Shown here piece after piece: positions 21,428 to 33,570 of a stretch of 64,000 nucleotides of DNA. Source of the stretch: Taxillus chinensis (Eukaryota > Streptophyta > Magnoliopsida > Santalales > Loranthaceae); the NCBI GenBank assembly GCA_023512835.1, contig CM042091.1, positions 46,462,284 to 46,526,283 of the forward strand. The letters run 5' to 3'. Numbering within the stretch: position 1 is the first letter of the stretch; every line of letters starts with the position of its first letter. Under the pieces are notes generated by a model. It saw only the letters and a list, made by a program, of their open reading frames with translations, was not told the origin of the DNA and searched no databases. The translations under genes and the position numbers were made by a program.

Positions 21428-23259
21428 CATTAAAAGAGGGGCAAATGTATCAAAAATATATTACAACAGTTACGAGTCAACATAAAAAAACTACTGAAAA
21501 AAAACATTGAACATACTAAAACACATAAAGATAGGAACAAATTTTATTTTAGAATACATTAGATAGACCTAGTGCTGGAGATTGTGTTTTTATAATAAAA
21601 TGTCTTATATGCTGTAACATGTGATTGCTTTGATGGATAAGTAGCAGGGCTAGGAAAGAAAATATTATATATGAAGATAGTCATATATTGTTAGAGTTAG
21701 CTTTGATCAAGGAAGAGAAGAAAAAATGTTGAATAAGGTCCCTTTGGAATGTGCAATGTAGACCTGTGGATGCCTCATTAAAAGGAATGAGATGCTAAAT
21801 TTGGGATGGGTGAGAAAAGCAAAGTGTTAGCTGAGGATTTCATGCTTCTTATTTAAAATGATGCATGTATAACAAGATGACATAGCCTTGGGCAAAAGGG
21901 AGTGCCATAGGAGAATTCATATTAATGGCTCAAATCCAAGCTTGCTCTTATTTCGTGTATCAGATTCCCGATGAAGGGATATAGGACTTTGTTTGTGTTA
22001 CGGTTCTTACTTGCTCTAAGCAACAGACAAACTGTAACTCCCTTCACCAAGAAAATACTTTCAAGTTTCAAGTTTCAAAGAATAATTACTACCAAGTGCA
22101 TATGCCTAAGAGCGTGTTCAATAACTCCTTTTTTTATTATTTTGTGCAGTCTTTGATCTTGTGTTATTTTGATTTCAAAGTTCAAGAATGAAAGCATGTA
22201 TTGGACTCACTAAATATTTTTTCAAATTATACATATGTATGTGGTCAAATATATTAACCATATATGCCTATAAAGTGTCTTACAAATTCATATTTCAACT
22301 AAAAACTTTAGCAAACTATACACTTCTATTCTATTACTTCTCTCAATTTAGAGAATCAATGAATTAAAATTCCACAATTTGCTAATGTTTTAACTAAAAT
22401 ATAGACTTTAGAGACACTTTATAGTCATGTTTGATATTTGTTCACATATGTATAACTTGAAAAAAAATTAAAGATTCTAATATCAATGCTCTAATAATTA
22501 TAAAACCTACGCAACATTTTTAAATACATAACATCAAAATATTGAAATGTTGTTTTGATACATTCTCACTTTTCAAGTTCATTTAAAAAAAAACCACTTT
22601 CAACATAATTTCAATAAAAAAAGGAAAATTAGTTTTATGCCATGTTTTAATTTTGTGATTTCCCACATGAATATTTTTTAAAAAATAATCATAGTGAATC
22701 TGCATCATTTTAGTAATATGGCATTGAAAAATATGTCTTCGTAAGAGGAAACAAATTCCTCTAACTTTCTTATGCATGCTGGAAGGGTGAGATTACATAG
22801 AGCGAGAGAGATGGAGGGGTGGCCTATCTAGTGGGAGAAAGAAATGAGTGTGTGTGTTGAAGCAAAGTTGTGGGATATCATTTTGGGTTTCTCTCTCTTT
22901 TTACATGAAACTAGTAGATTTAATGCTAAGGCTTAGCCTACATTAATAAATTTTCTTAAGTTGTTCGAAGAAGCCTCGAAAAGAAGGTTCAAAGAGAAGC
23001 CTAGAAGAGAAGGTTGAAAGAGGAGGTTCCAAGAGAAGCCTTGAATTGAAAATTTAAAGAGGAGGTTCGTAGAAAAGCCTTAAAGAGAAGGTTCAAGAGG
23101 ATGCTTCCAAGGAAAGTTCAATGGGTATTTCAATAGTCTAATCTGGAGGCATTTATGGCGTACTTAAATTCTTCCTCCAAATTCAAAGTACTGTAATCAG
23201 TTGAGTACATATACAATAGTATTTCCAAGACATAATTATCACATGTAATTACCTTTCAT
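21428..23259. repeat. Duplicated intron-10 DNA of the glucose transporter locus
   Basis: Non-coding sequence collinear with 42247-44020 of the intact gene and, inverted, with parts of 28500-29400. It carries the same GAAGCCTCGAA/AGAGAAGCC-rich imperfect repeats near 22970-23110. No exon is visible. Homology ends at about 23259. Confidence 0.8.
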
Positions 23260-23272
23260 AGTTCCTTGACAT

Positions 23273-23720
23273 TAGGAGTGTAAAATGGACTAGTGGTCCG
23301 CGGACCAGTCCATGGAGCGTGTGGACCAGACCGGACCAGACTAGGAAAAATCTGGTCCATTTCAATCACAGGCCTAAACGGATTGGTCTGTTTAGGCCTG
23401 GTCTGCAGACCAGTTTTTATTTTTATTTTTTATTTTTTAAAACATATTACTCATTCTACCTAATATAATACATAAACCATAAACTTATTAATTTTAAAAT
23501 TAAAATTTAAAAACATAAACATTTAAATATGATTTTAAAATTAAAAATTTAGAAACATAAACATTTAAATATGATTTTGAAATTAAAAATTTTAAATATT
23601 TAATAAAAATTAATTTATCATATTTAAATAAATAAATAAATACGGATTGGTCAGCGGACCGAACCAGACCAGTCCATCCTTGGTCTGTTAAATTTGCGGG
23701 CCTAAACAGAAACACTATTT
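23273..23720. mobile_element. hAT-like MITE fragment at the junction of copies A and B
   Basis: The left end TAGGAGTGTAAAATGGAC is hAT-MITE-like. The interior is rich in GGTCC/GGACC inverted motifs (GGACCAGTCC, GGTCTGGTCC) around an AT-rich core. The right end (…AAACAGAAACACTA) lacks a matching terminal repeat, and no 8-bp TSD is seen, so the element is truncated. It sits exactly between the break of copy A (about 23259) and that of copy B (about 23724). Confidence 0.65.
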
Positions 23721-24152
23721 GGGACAGCTCAGTCCGTGGAGGCAATGATTGTTGGTCGATTACTTGCGGGCATTGGAATTGGCATTTCATCTACTATTGT
23801 GCCTCTTTACATATATGAGGTATTCACGAAACACTATCATGCCAATCTGCCATTTGAATTTTCTCCCTCCTGTTTAGTTACTATTAGTGCCTTTTGGCTG
23901 TTCAGATCTCACCAACAGAAATTCGTGGCGCTCTGGGATCTATAAATCAGCTTTTTATTTGCATTGGCATTCTTGGAGCCTTGGTTGCTGGATTACCATT
24001 AGCTGGAAATCGTCTATGGTACTACTTCCTTGCAATTTATTTCCTGGTTTCAAATATCCAGCTGTCAGCAAGTGTGATAAAAGTATGCCTGTCCTAAGGA
24101 ATTTTTGAATACTGGAATTATTTTATGTTATCACATCAGTAATGTATCATGG

Positions 24153-25989
24153 TGATAACTGTAAAATTTATCATTAAATTTATATTTAATTTATAGACTT
24201 TAATTTCATATTTTATTGAATTAATGTATTTTTATAATAATTTTCCTCAATTTTAATTATTTAATTACCTTGTGGGTTAATTGCATTATGAGTTTTAATT
24301 GATGGTCAACTGAGGTGGCATTTTGTGTTACCAGGATGCAATTGTTTTTGTGGAGAGAATATTCATGTGCAAGAAAAAAATAGGAAATCATGATTCTATT
24401 AAATAAAAGGGAGGATACGTATGGGAAGAAGAAAAATGGAAGGAAAGACTTTAAGGGTGTCGACCAAGTACTTTATGGATGAATTGAATTAATTGGCAAG
24501 ATCAAAAAAAAGTTGCTGCACGTAAAACAAATCTTGTGGATATTAGGGGTGAGCATCGGTCGGTTCGGTCGGTTTGTATATAATTTTTAAACCAAACCAA
24601 TGACATTCGGTTTGAAAAAAAATCCAAACCAAAACCAACCAATAATTAAATATTAAAAACCATCAGTTTTGGTTCGGTTCGGTGCATAAAAATTCGGTTC
24701 AGTTCATCGGTTTGAATCGGTTTGAATTTTAACGTCAAATAAACAATACATTCATTTTAATTCTGAAACATTATAACCAATCGGCCAAGTTTACGACTCT
24801 ACGAGTAGATCCGACAGAGATAAGTGGAATTGGGAAGTGGGAATGTCAACCTTTGGCCTTTTTACTTTGAGAAAGCGCAAAACTAAGGGATGCGTGGGAA
24901 TTAGGAAGCGAAAAGTGCCAATGTGCCAAAGTGATAACGTCTGTTCGGTCGGTTTAGTTAACCAAACCCCCAAAACCGTAAACCGAACCAATAGTATTGG
25001 TTCTCCAAAAATAAAAACCAAATAAACCAATATAATTTTAAAAACCAGCTTTTTTCGGTCCAAATGGTTTGGTTCGGTTCGGTTCGTCGGTTTGGTTCGG
25101 TTCTTGATCACCCCTAGTGGATATATATTGGATTTTATCATCATACAGTGACGCCATCATCTCTCCAACGCCGCACCATACCATGCGACGCCATCAGCCT
25201 TCTCTCTTCTGCAGCAGCGCCGTCTCCATACCCTTCATCTTGCCCAGCACAGTGTTGCCTGCAGCAATTCCCGCACCAGGCAAGGCCTTCGACGCGACAC
25301 TGCAGGACTGTTCATGTATTTTATTTTTTATGACTTAATTTTTTATATTGAATTTAGCTTCAAACTTTGATTGTTATTTTGAATCTCTGTTCTCCATCTT
25401 AATAATTTATTTAGGTGCTATAGTTTGCAATTCGTTCATATATCTGTTTTAAATTCTTTGTAATTAATTTGCGGTTATAGTTAATTGTAAATTATTTAAA
25501 GCATGATTTTAAATTGTGATTAATTTGCGGTTGCGGTTAATTAATTTTGAGATGTGAAGATTATTTTTCAAAGTGAACAATTTGGTCTTCCAAATGCAAA
25601 ATATAATCGTTCCTACGATTGGTATGAGTTTAAGTCTGATTTCCAGTGTGAATTCATAATTTAATTATAATCATGGAGTCTTGGTTTAATTGAATTATGA
25701 GGCCTTAAATATGTTATTATATTTTAGAAGATAATAATAAATAATAATTGAAGTGAGAGATTAAATTATTTACATCTTTAGTTAATTAATTTTCTTTATA
25801 TATTTAATTTTATTTTAATTTCACACAAAATCCCCTCAATTCTCTAACTTAGCTTTTCTTTATTTTTCTTGAACAATAAGTTGAATTAAATTTTATAAGT
25901 CCTCCGGTTAGTGAATGACCTAGGTTAGTCCTACGCTATACTTAATTTAAATTTTATTTAAAGTGCGTGTGCGACAAACGCTCTTTTCA
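24153..25989 (+). mobile_element. Solo LTR, 1.84 kb, TSD CATGG, in intron 6 of copy B
   Basis: Starts TGATAACTGTAAAATTTATC and ends GACAAACGCTCTTTTCA, with CATGG on both sides (24148-24152 and 25990-25994). The matching intron of copy C (about 46260) is empty and reads straight across. No coding sequence is present. About 580 bp of its length is a nested hAT MITE. A relative in opposite orientation lies at 36278-37691. Confidence 0.92.
24544..25116. mobile_element. hAT-type MITE, 573 bp, TSD GTGGATAT, nested in the solo LTR
   Basis: Ends TAGGGGTGAGCATCGG and CTTGATCACCCCTA form imperfect terminal inverted repeats, flanked by the exact 8-bp duplication GTGGATAT (24536-24543 and 25117-25124). 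The interior has many CGGTTCGGTT / AACCGAACC motifs arranged as a fold-back. The open frames inside are not genes. Confidence 0.92.
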
Positions 25990-27260
25990 CATGGTCTATA
26001 TGAGATACTTAGCGGTTCCACAATGTCAAACTGACAAAAGATTAGCACTTTGCTTTTGACATCTGCAATTATATTTTGAGGTTTTGATTCTCTTAGAAAA
26101 TTGAGCTAGTTGTTCTTTTTTGTTTATGACAAGGTCTTGAATGATACCAAGGTTGAAATTGTTTTGGTTAAGTTGACTGATATTTAAAGAGTCTAATTTA
26201 TTTTACATTAGTACGATTGATGTTTTAGTCGGTCAACTCACAAATAACGAGATGTGTTGCATATTTGTTCAACTTTCCGTTTTGTTTGCCCCTACTCTTA
26301 CTATGGCCCTAGAAGGAGGCTATTAAACTATTTCTTTCTTATCCTTAAAAACAAATACTTTGTTCATCAGAAGCATATAGGTTACTAAAACACGCGTATT
26401 TTGGTTAGTGCTGCCAATTTAAATTTGCCATTTTGGAATTTTAGTACTTTAATCCTTTTGAATATTTAAAAATCATAAATCAGAAATATCCAGCTATTTT
26501 CCTCGTTGTGTATGGTTGCTATGCAATCTTTAGAGGCAGTTGTTGCTTGTAGGCTACATCAATTTATCTACATCTCATTTCTATGTTTCTTCATTTTTGG
26601 ACAGTATGAAGTTTATTTGGGTGTATAATACTATGACCTATGTAATATTTTCATTTTATACCTTACCAGCGTCCCATCAAGAATATGTTGGAATCTTTTT
26701 ATTTTGTTTTTCTCCTTTTAATCTTCATTCTTCACAGTGATTCTTGTTTGGTATGTGTAGAATTTTCCCTTCTTCCTCTGTGATTTTGTATTGATAATGT
26801 TTTTATCTATTTATTTAAAAAAAAATTATATGGTGCTAGCAATTCTCATGTCTATATAATGATTTGAAATATATTTTCTATTTGTAGAGAATGCTTAGAG
26901 TCCTTAAAAATTGAACATTATCTGTTATTTTCGATTATGCAGATGATTAGTTGATAGCAAATTTTAAACTCATTCACAATTTTTTCCTGGTTCTATCCTC
27001 CATAAATTGTTTGAAGTTTCCTTCCATCTTCCCTGTCTTGTCACTTAAATTAAAACTTTATCAGGTGGAGGACGATATTTGTTATTTCTATTGTCCCTTC
27101 TATTCTGATGGCTCTATGAATGGCATTCTGTCCAGAAAGCCCTAGGTGGCCTTTACAGGTTTCCTTTGCATGACTATTCTGATAAATGTGATTGGAAGCA
27201 TTCTTCCTACAATTTATTTTATGTTCATTGTCTGTTCTTCCTTGGTAGTGTTTTACATCT

Positions 27261-27816
27261 TGACTATTAAGTACTAAGTAATTTAGATTATGGAGCTGTG
27301 AGATGTTTTTCAACAGCAAGGTAAAATATCTGAAGCTGAAAATGCTACACTAACACTATATGGAAAAGAAAGAGTGGCTGAGGTCATGCAAGATTTTACA
27401 GCTGCTAAGAAAGGTTCACTAGAACAAGAAGCTGGATGGATGGATCTATTTAGCAGCCGGAGAGGTATATTTGAAAATTTTTAAACAGTTTTTGGAACCT
27501 CAAACATGTTTCAGGGTTCTTCACTAGCTGTTTTAATTTGACTATTAAGTACTAAGTAATTTAGATTATGGAGCTGTGAGATGTTTTTCAACAGCAAGGT
27601 AAAATATCTGAAGCTGAAAATGCTACACTAACACTATATGGAAAAGAAAGAGTGGCTGAGGTCATGCAAGATTTTACAGCTGCTAAGAAAGGTTCACTAG
27701 AACAAGAAGCTGGATGGATGGATCTATTTAGCAGCCGGAGAGGTATATTTGAAAATTTTTAAACAGTTTTTGGAACCTCAAACATGTTTCAGGGTTCTTC
27801 ACTAGCTGTTTTAATT
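27261..27816 (+). repeat. 278-bp exact tandem duplication containing exon 8 of copy B
   Basis: Units 27261-27538 and 27539-27816 both start TGACTATTAAGTACTAAG and appear identical by eye. Each contains the end of intron 7, all of exon 8 and the start of intron 8. Copy C has a single unit (about 44720-45000). Confidence 0.95.
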
Positions 27817-29864
27817 TGACTACGTGTGTCAGTCATATGTGTCTTATTAACTGCTACTTCATGTGAAATGGGATTGTCATGGTGTTTCCCTGGTCTCTTC
27901 AAACTGATTTCTACGTGACTTTGATATCCATGGCTTAAGGGGTACTGATACCCATGACACAGTCAAGAAATCGTTTGCACAGTGCATCTTCTTGATATAT
28001 AATTGTGGTAGTTGATGCTTTTTGACAGGTCTTGGATTTTAAAGTTACTGATGTATGCCATGTTGCAGTTGTGAGTGTTGGTCACCCCTTTTCTTGTTTC
28101 AACAACTTGCTGGAATAAATGTTGTGGTGTATTATTCTACTAAAGTGTTCCGCAGTGTTGGTATCAAATCTGATGTTGCAGCAAGCGGCCTTGTTGGGGC
28201 AGCAAATGTTTCTGGTTAGTATACAATCACTATATGAAGTTAGCCTTGTTTTGATTATGTGATTTGTATATATATTATTTATGTACTGGCATTTAATCTT
28301 CTTAACAGGCACCACCATTACATCCTCCTTGATGGATAGGGGGGGAAGAAAAAGTCTCCTCATCAGTTTCTCTGGAATGGTAATCTTGTTAACTCATGTA
28401 AAAAATAAAATTTTCCTTTTTCAAAATGTATGTTCAAGCTTATATGTTTAGGAGACAGATTATGGTCTTTGCAGAAATTAATGTTTAGGGATTTTATGTC
28501 ATTACATGATAATTATGTCTTGAAAATACTATTGTATATGTACTCAACTTATTCTAGTACTTTGAATTTGAAGGGATAATTTAAGTACGCCATAAATACC
28601 TCCAGATTAGACTATTGAAATACCCGTCAAACATTCCTTGGAAGCTCCCTTCGAGCCTTCTCTTTGAACCTTCTCTTTAAGGCTTCTTTTCGAGGCTTTT
28701 CTTCGAACCTCCTCTTCAAATTTTCACTTTGAGGATTCTCTTAAACCTCCTCTTTGAACCTTCTCTTTTAGGCTTCTCTTTGAACCTTCTTTTCGAGGTT
28801 TCTTTGAACAACTTAAGAAAATTTTTGTTAATTTAGTGCACGAGCATTAATGTAGGCTAAGCCTTAGCGTTAAATCTACTAGTTTCATGTAAAAAAAGAG
28901 AGAAACCCAAAATGATATCCCACAACTTTGCTTCAACACACACACACACACTCATTTCTTTCTCCCACTAGATAGGCCACCCCTCTCTCTCTCGCTCTAT
29001 GTAATCTCACCCTTCCAGCATGCATAAGAAAGTTAGAGGAATTTGTTTCCTCTTACGAAGACATATTTTTCAATGCCATATTACTCAAATGATGCAGGTT
29101 CACTATGACTATTTTTTTTAAATATTCATGTGGGAAATCACAAAATTAAAACATGGCCTAAAACTAATTTTCCTTTTTTTTATTGAAATTATGTTGAAAG
29201 TGGTTTTTTTTAAATGAACTTGAAAAGTGAGAATGTATCAAAACAATATTTCAATATTTTGATGTTATGTATTTAAAAATGTTGCGTAGGTTTTATAATT
29301 ATTAAAGCACTAATATTGGACTCTTTAATTTTTTTTCGAGTTATACATATGTGAACAAATATCAAATATGACTATAAAATGTCTTTAAAGTCTATATTTT
29401 TGATGGAAAAGTATTGTCATAATACTTGCTGAAGAAGGATAATTGGAAACTGCTAATAATTTCAACCAGGAAAAATCCTTAGTATTCTATTTTTAATAAA
29501 AAGTCCTAAGGTATTGGAAACTGGTTCAATGGGGCAACTTGAAAGCATTGCCCCAATTGCCAATTGATCATTAATGCCTATGCGTATGATTAAGTAGTAG
29601 AAGAAACCGAAGCTTTAATACAAATTATTTGGGGTTAACTACATAAATGGTTCTCCATTCTTTAATAACCTTGTCTATAAAAGACAGTTCTTTTTATTTT
29701 TTAGGAGGAAGATTAGGATTCATTAACGGATATTGTCAGCACCTTTTCCTAGTGTTGATCTCTCCCATTCTAATAAATGTGCATCTCAGTAGGATGATTA
29801 TATTTTTTTGTCAGCATTACACCTACATATAATGATCGTCTCCACAACACATCTTTTAGCCTAC

Positions 29865-30331
29865 TAGTGGTATAAAATCGGCCCGCCCAAACTGTGACGG
29901 GGCCGGCCTAAATGTGTCAGTCCGTTTAGGCTCGCATTTTAAACAGGTTGAACAAAACTCGCCTTGGGCTGGCCCACAGCGATTCGCGGGCTGGCCCATA
30001 TTTTTTTATTTTTTTATTTTTATTTTTTAAAAATTTAAAATTAATTAATAAAATTTTATCAAACTAATATTATTTCAATTTTATTTTATAATTCTTCATA
30101 TATATAAAAAAAATTTACTCAATTAAAATTATGTAATATATGTATTAAATTTTAAGGTATTTAAGGATAAAAAAAATTAAAAAAAGCCCTTGAGCTAGCT
30201 CACAGCCCGCACGTGCCGGGCCTAAACAAGTCAATCCGTTTAGGCCCGTATTTTAAATGAACCAAGCTTTGATCATCCCGGCTCGCCACAAGCCCGTAAG
30301 CCTGCAGGCGTGAGCTCATTTTATACCCCTA
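29865..30331. mobile_element. hAT-type MITE, 467 bp, TSD TAGCCTAC, in copy B
   Basis: Ends TAGTGGTATAAAATCGG and GCTCATTTTATACCCCTA, flanked by TAGCCTAC on both sides (29857-29864 and 30332-30339). The same insertion, more decayed, is at 40900-41391 in copy C. Copy A (about 18752-18772) has the unoccupied site with one GTAGGCTA. Confidence 0.93.
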
Positions 30332-30744
30332 TAGCCTACTAACATGACTTCTGCTTTAATTTCTTTCTCTAATTTTTTTTTCTTTTGATATGGCTACTTA
30401 TTCATCCTGATATCTTCATGTTAGTTACTTTTATTTTGTGAACATGCCTTTAGCATATCTATATTAATATATTAATAGTCAATATTTAAGTCTTGCATGG
30501 TAACGCATTTTCATTTCCCGTCAAATGTGTTCTTGTGGTATGTATAATTTTTTTATATCTTCAGATCTCCAATGTTGTCATTGGCCTATTCTTGAGCGTT
30601 GTGGACAAGTTTGGGATCAACTCGGTGTACTTGGGATTTGGATGTATTTGTATTCTAGCTGTAATGTACATTGCTGGTAACATCGCAGAAACCAAGGGGT
30701 GGTCTCTTGAGGATATTGAGCAAGCTCTTAGCTCAATGACTTGA

Positions 30745-32469
30745 TTAATATCCCTCTTTTTTGTTTATGGTTGTTCTAGGATGGTTTGTAATGGCATTTG
30801 ATGACTATTACATGTATAGCCACTCATGCCATTGTCATCATCGACAGCTTTCCCCGTAAAAAATTACATTTTCTTTTGATTTATTTATTTCGATTTTTAT
30901 ACCATGTATATTAAAAGTTGGTAACGTCACCTTTTGAGATTGTTAGAGCATCTGCAATAGCTTCAAGCTAAAATAATTAGGTAAAGTTATATTTATTTTA
31001 CTACAATATCATTTTAATGTCTATATTTTTGAATCTATTCGAAAAAAAAAATTGTTCAACTTCGTGTTAAAATTTGTGAACAACTTATGTTAATGTTTCT
31101 ACATTTATTATAATTGTATTTGGTTTGGGCAATTTTATCAACAAATGATTATATCATTTATGGTTTAGAATTTGAAATCACATTCACTTCTTGAATAATG
31201 GAAGATGAAAAGGTAAGTTGTTGGTTTCTGAATTTATATTTCCTAATATAGTTCTCAGGTAATTGTGGTCATGCTAATTTACTTATGTAATTTCAAATAG
31301 TAAAAGAACAAATTTTGGGAACTTTTGGGGCCAAGTTTAGCCAACAAATTGATAACTTATTATAATTGGGCATGAAAGCCTAGGTTTGGTTGGTAGCCAT
31401 GGGCCTGATCATCTATGAAGTTTGTAAACGCAAAATCTTTCAAGCAAAAGGCTTACAACAGCAACATTTCCATTTGTTAAGGGCATAACAAGTATGTTAA
31501 GCAAAACACTAAATTATTCAGTGCCATCGTATATTTGGGTAGTCTGACTTGAATATTTAGAATGTGTAATGAGCTTTTGGATAGCATTTTTCTTCAATTC
31601 TTTTAGATGAAGTATTTACTCAATATTTTGGGAGGAAACTCAATCAATGCACGCCTAACAAATTATGTCATATTTACTCTATAAATCACATAACTAATTA
31701 TAATTTACAAACACCTAATACATCATAATAGTACATATCCAAATTGAAATAACTTAACTAATTAAACCTTTTGATTTGCTTCAGCTGTAAAATAGCAGCA
31801 GTTCAACAAATAGTGGAGTCGAACCAACATCCTTCAACAAATTTTCACATTTTTAAGAATCACCAACAATACCCTCTAAATTTTCACATTTTTTAGAAGC
31901 CCCAACACTACCATGAACCCTCTCGTTCTAGTCCACTTTGTAAGCTGTGAACAGAAAATTTAAATAGTTTATTATTTCAGCATATTACAACTGAAATTCA
32001 CAAAAACACTAAAAAGCAACCTCCCACCCCATCACAATAATGCAATCCTAAAGCAAAAATATATCTGATATTATAAAGAAAAACAAGAGTTTGTTTGAAG
32101 TTAAATGAATATTATTACAGGTAACTAAAATATGTGCTTTCTCATTTCCAGCACATATAATTTTAACCTTCAAAAAAACAAAGAGAATGTTCATTGATGT
32201 ATTTTATCAAACACCTATTATGAAACGACATAAAAGCTGATAAACCAACAAAAAAGAACAATAATCTCCAACCCTCAAAATAAAGTCTTCACTCACCTAT
32301 AGTGGCATACATTCATATAATATGATGAACCACAACATAGTTACTAATAATGCAAAGGAAAACAAAACCCACACTCACCAAAAGCTTTTCATCGTCGGAT
32401 TGGCGGCTTCAACAACACCTAGTTAACATTGTTAAAATTAACCAACTCTTCCTCTAATGAATCGGGAGA
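30745..32469. repeat. Arm DNA downstream of copy B, no gene recognised
   Basis: AT-rich, collinear in reverse with about 38700-40369. It includes a truncated Tourist MITE end (AGAGCATCTGCAATAG, about 30953). No coding sequence is recognised. Confidence 0.65.
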
Positions 32470-33348
32470 AACATGGCATGCAAAGGCATTCATCACTCTT
32501 TCAGAGCTAGACGCCCGCGAATGGTTTCTAACATCATATCCCATTTTAAAGCATACCAAATAGGAAGATTATCACCGTCGCCGACGTCGTCGCCGGAAAC
32601 GTTGACTAACTATTTAAAGTATTCAAATCTTGAACACTCCATGGTTGATTTCCACTCATCGGAGAAATCATCCGTCAGTGTCTATGCCAAAGTATATCAC
32701 CTGCCACTACTATAACATATATGTATTAAACTCCAATAAAAAAATTAAGATCTCATTCTCACCAAAATAAATAAAACTAATATCTATTAAATTAACACCT
32801 TATAATTAAATTCCACCATATTTTAAAATAATAGCATTTATTAGTTTTCTTATTAAGTGATGTTACATGATACACACAAAGAGCCCATCATCCATTACAT
32901 TAGAATTCAAATTATACTAAATAAGATAATCTTAAATATCCCCACCCATAAAATAGGCCAATATATATGTACATGTAAAATAAGTAGACATTCACCAAAA
33001 TATAAAACCTTAAAACTAGATTAAACCAAAAACATAGTCATATGTTCTTCTCCTACTCTCACCGAAGATGAAAAGCTATTCATACATATAATAACTAAAC
33101 ATTAAAAATCAAACAATCACCAAAATATAAAAGATTACCTTTATTACTTCTACGATGGGCAGATTAGGTGATTGATGTAGTCTGACTTTGGAAAAGTATT
33201 TTCCGCACATGTTACAGTGATCACTAATTTTGTCGTTGTGTTTGATGTCCCATTGACTCTGCAGCGTCCTGAGCGAATTGTATGTGAAATTGCAGCATGG
33301 ACATTGGATTTCCCCTAATCTCATCAAAATTTTCATAATCCCCTGCAC
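32470..33348 (-). pseudogene. C2H2 zinc-finger gene fragment, left arm
   Basis: On the minus strand, 33320-33150 encodes QCPCCNFTYNSLRTLQSQWD followed by KH, then CNMCGKYFSK. These are two C2-type knuckles of a zinc-finger pair. In the right-arm copy (37784-37969) the first finger has SHWYIKH and the second reads KYFFTKSDYINHLIC. Here the first His is Gln, and a 2-bp loss near 33195 shifts the frame in the second finger, so it is broken. A further segment at 32700-32470 is conserved between the arms (GTGGAAATCAACCATGGAGT on the minus strand) but contains stops in all frames. The gene's role is unknown. Confidence 0.65.
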
Positions 33349-33570
33349 TTAAGACATAAAAAATTAGAAATGCAAGAAGCACAACAAACAAACACGCATA
33401 AATCTCAAAACAAGCTCCGTGCTGCTCAAAACAAAAATCTGTATACAGAAGAAGACAAAATTGTATACAAATACCCAATCAAGGTCGGTAACACCCCCTA
33501 GATTTACTTTCTTTCTCATTCCTCACTATCGCTAAAAAGTATACTTATTTCAAAACTGTGAAATACACCA

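Larger units (their letters stand above)
23724..30744 (+). pseudogene. Plastidic glucose transporter pseudogene, copy B (exons 5-10 and 13; exon 8 duplicated)
   Basis: The exons align one by one with copy C: exon 5 at 23724-23819 (5' end lost), exon 6 at 23906-24018, exon 7 at 27065-27158, exon 8 twice (27317-27464 and 27595-27742), exon 9 at 28069-28214, exon 10 at 28309-28379 and exon 13 at 30565-30744. Lesions: exon 7 has TGA at 27117-27119 in frame. Each exon 8 copy lacks 6 bp. Exon 9 lacks 1 bp near 28085, where the intact gene encodes GAALFLF. Exons 1-4 are missing, and exons 11-12 were removed by a 1.3-kb deletion joined at about 29400. Intron 6 is swollen by a solo LTR. It lies in the opposite orientation to copies A and C and forms the left palindrome arm. 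Confidence 0.93.
23724..33570 (+). repeat. Left arm of giant inverted repeat
   Basis: This block is collinear in reverse complement with 36003-46696. It includes glucose transporter exons 5-13, the 3' flank, a truncated Tourist MITE end, about 1.5 kb of AT-rich DNA, a small gene of unknown type and a C2H2 zinc-finger fragment, ending at about 33570 (CGCTAAAAAGTATACTTATT). The arms differ by insertions (24153-25989 here; 36278-37691 in the other arm), a 1.3-kb deletion, the 278-bp tandem duplication and scattered substitutions. Confidence 0.9.

Noticed and set aside
24791..25144. 117-codon minus-strand frame with repeated NRTKPTNRTEPNH
   Set aside because: Translation of the hAT MITE fold-back (AACCGAACC repeats).
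28082..28363. Minus-strand 93-codon frame (and its counterpart 44215-44571)
   Set aside because: Antisense to exons 9 and 10 of the glucose transporter copies; it recurs only because the gene is duplicated.
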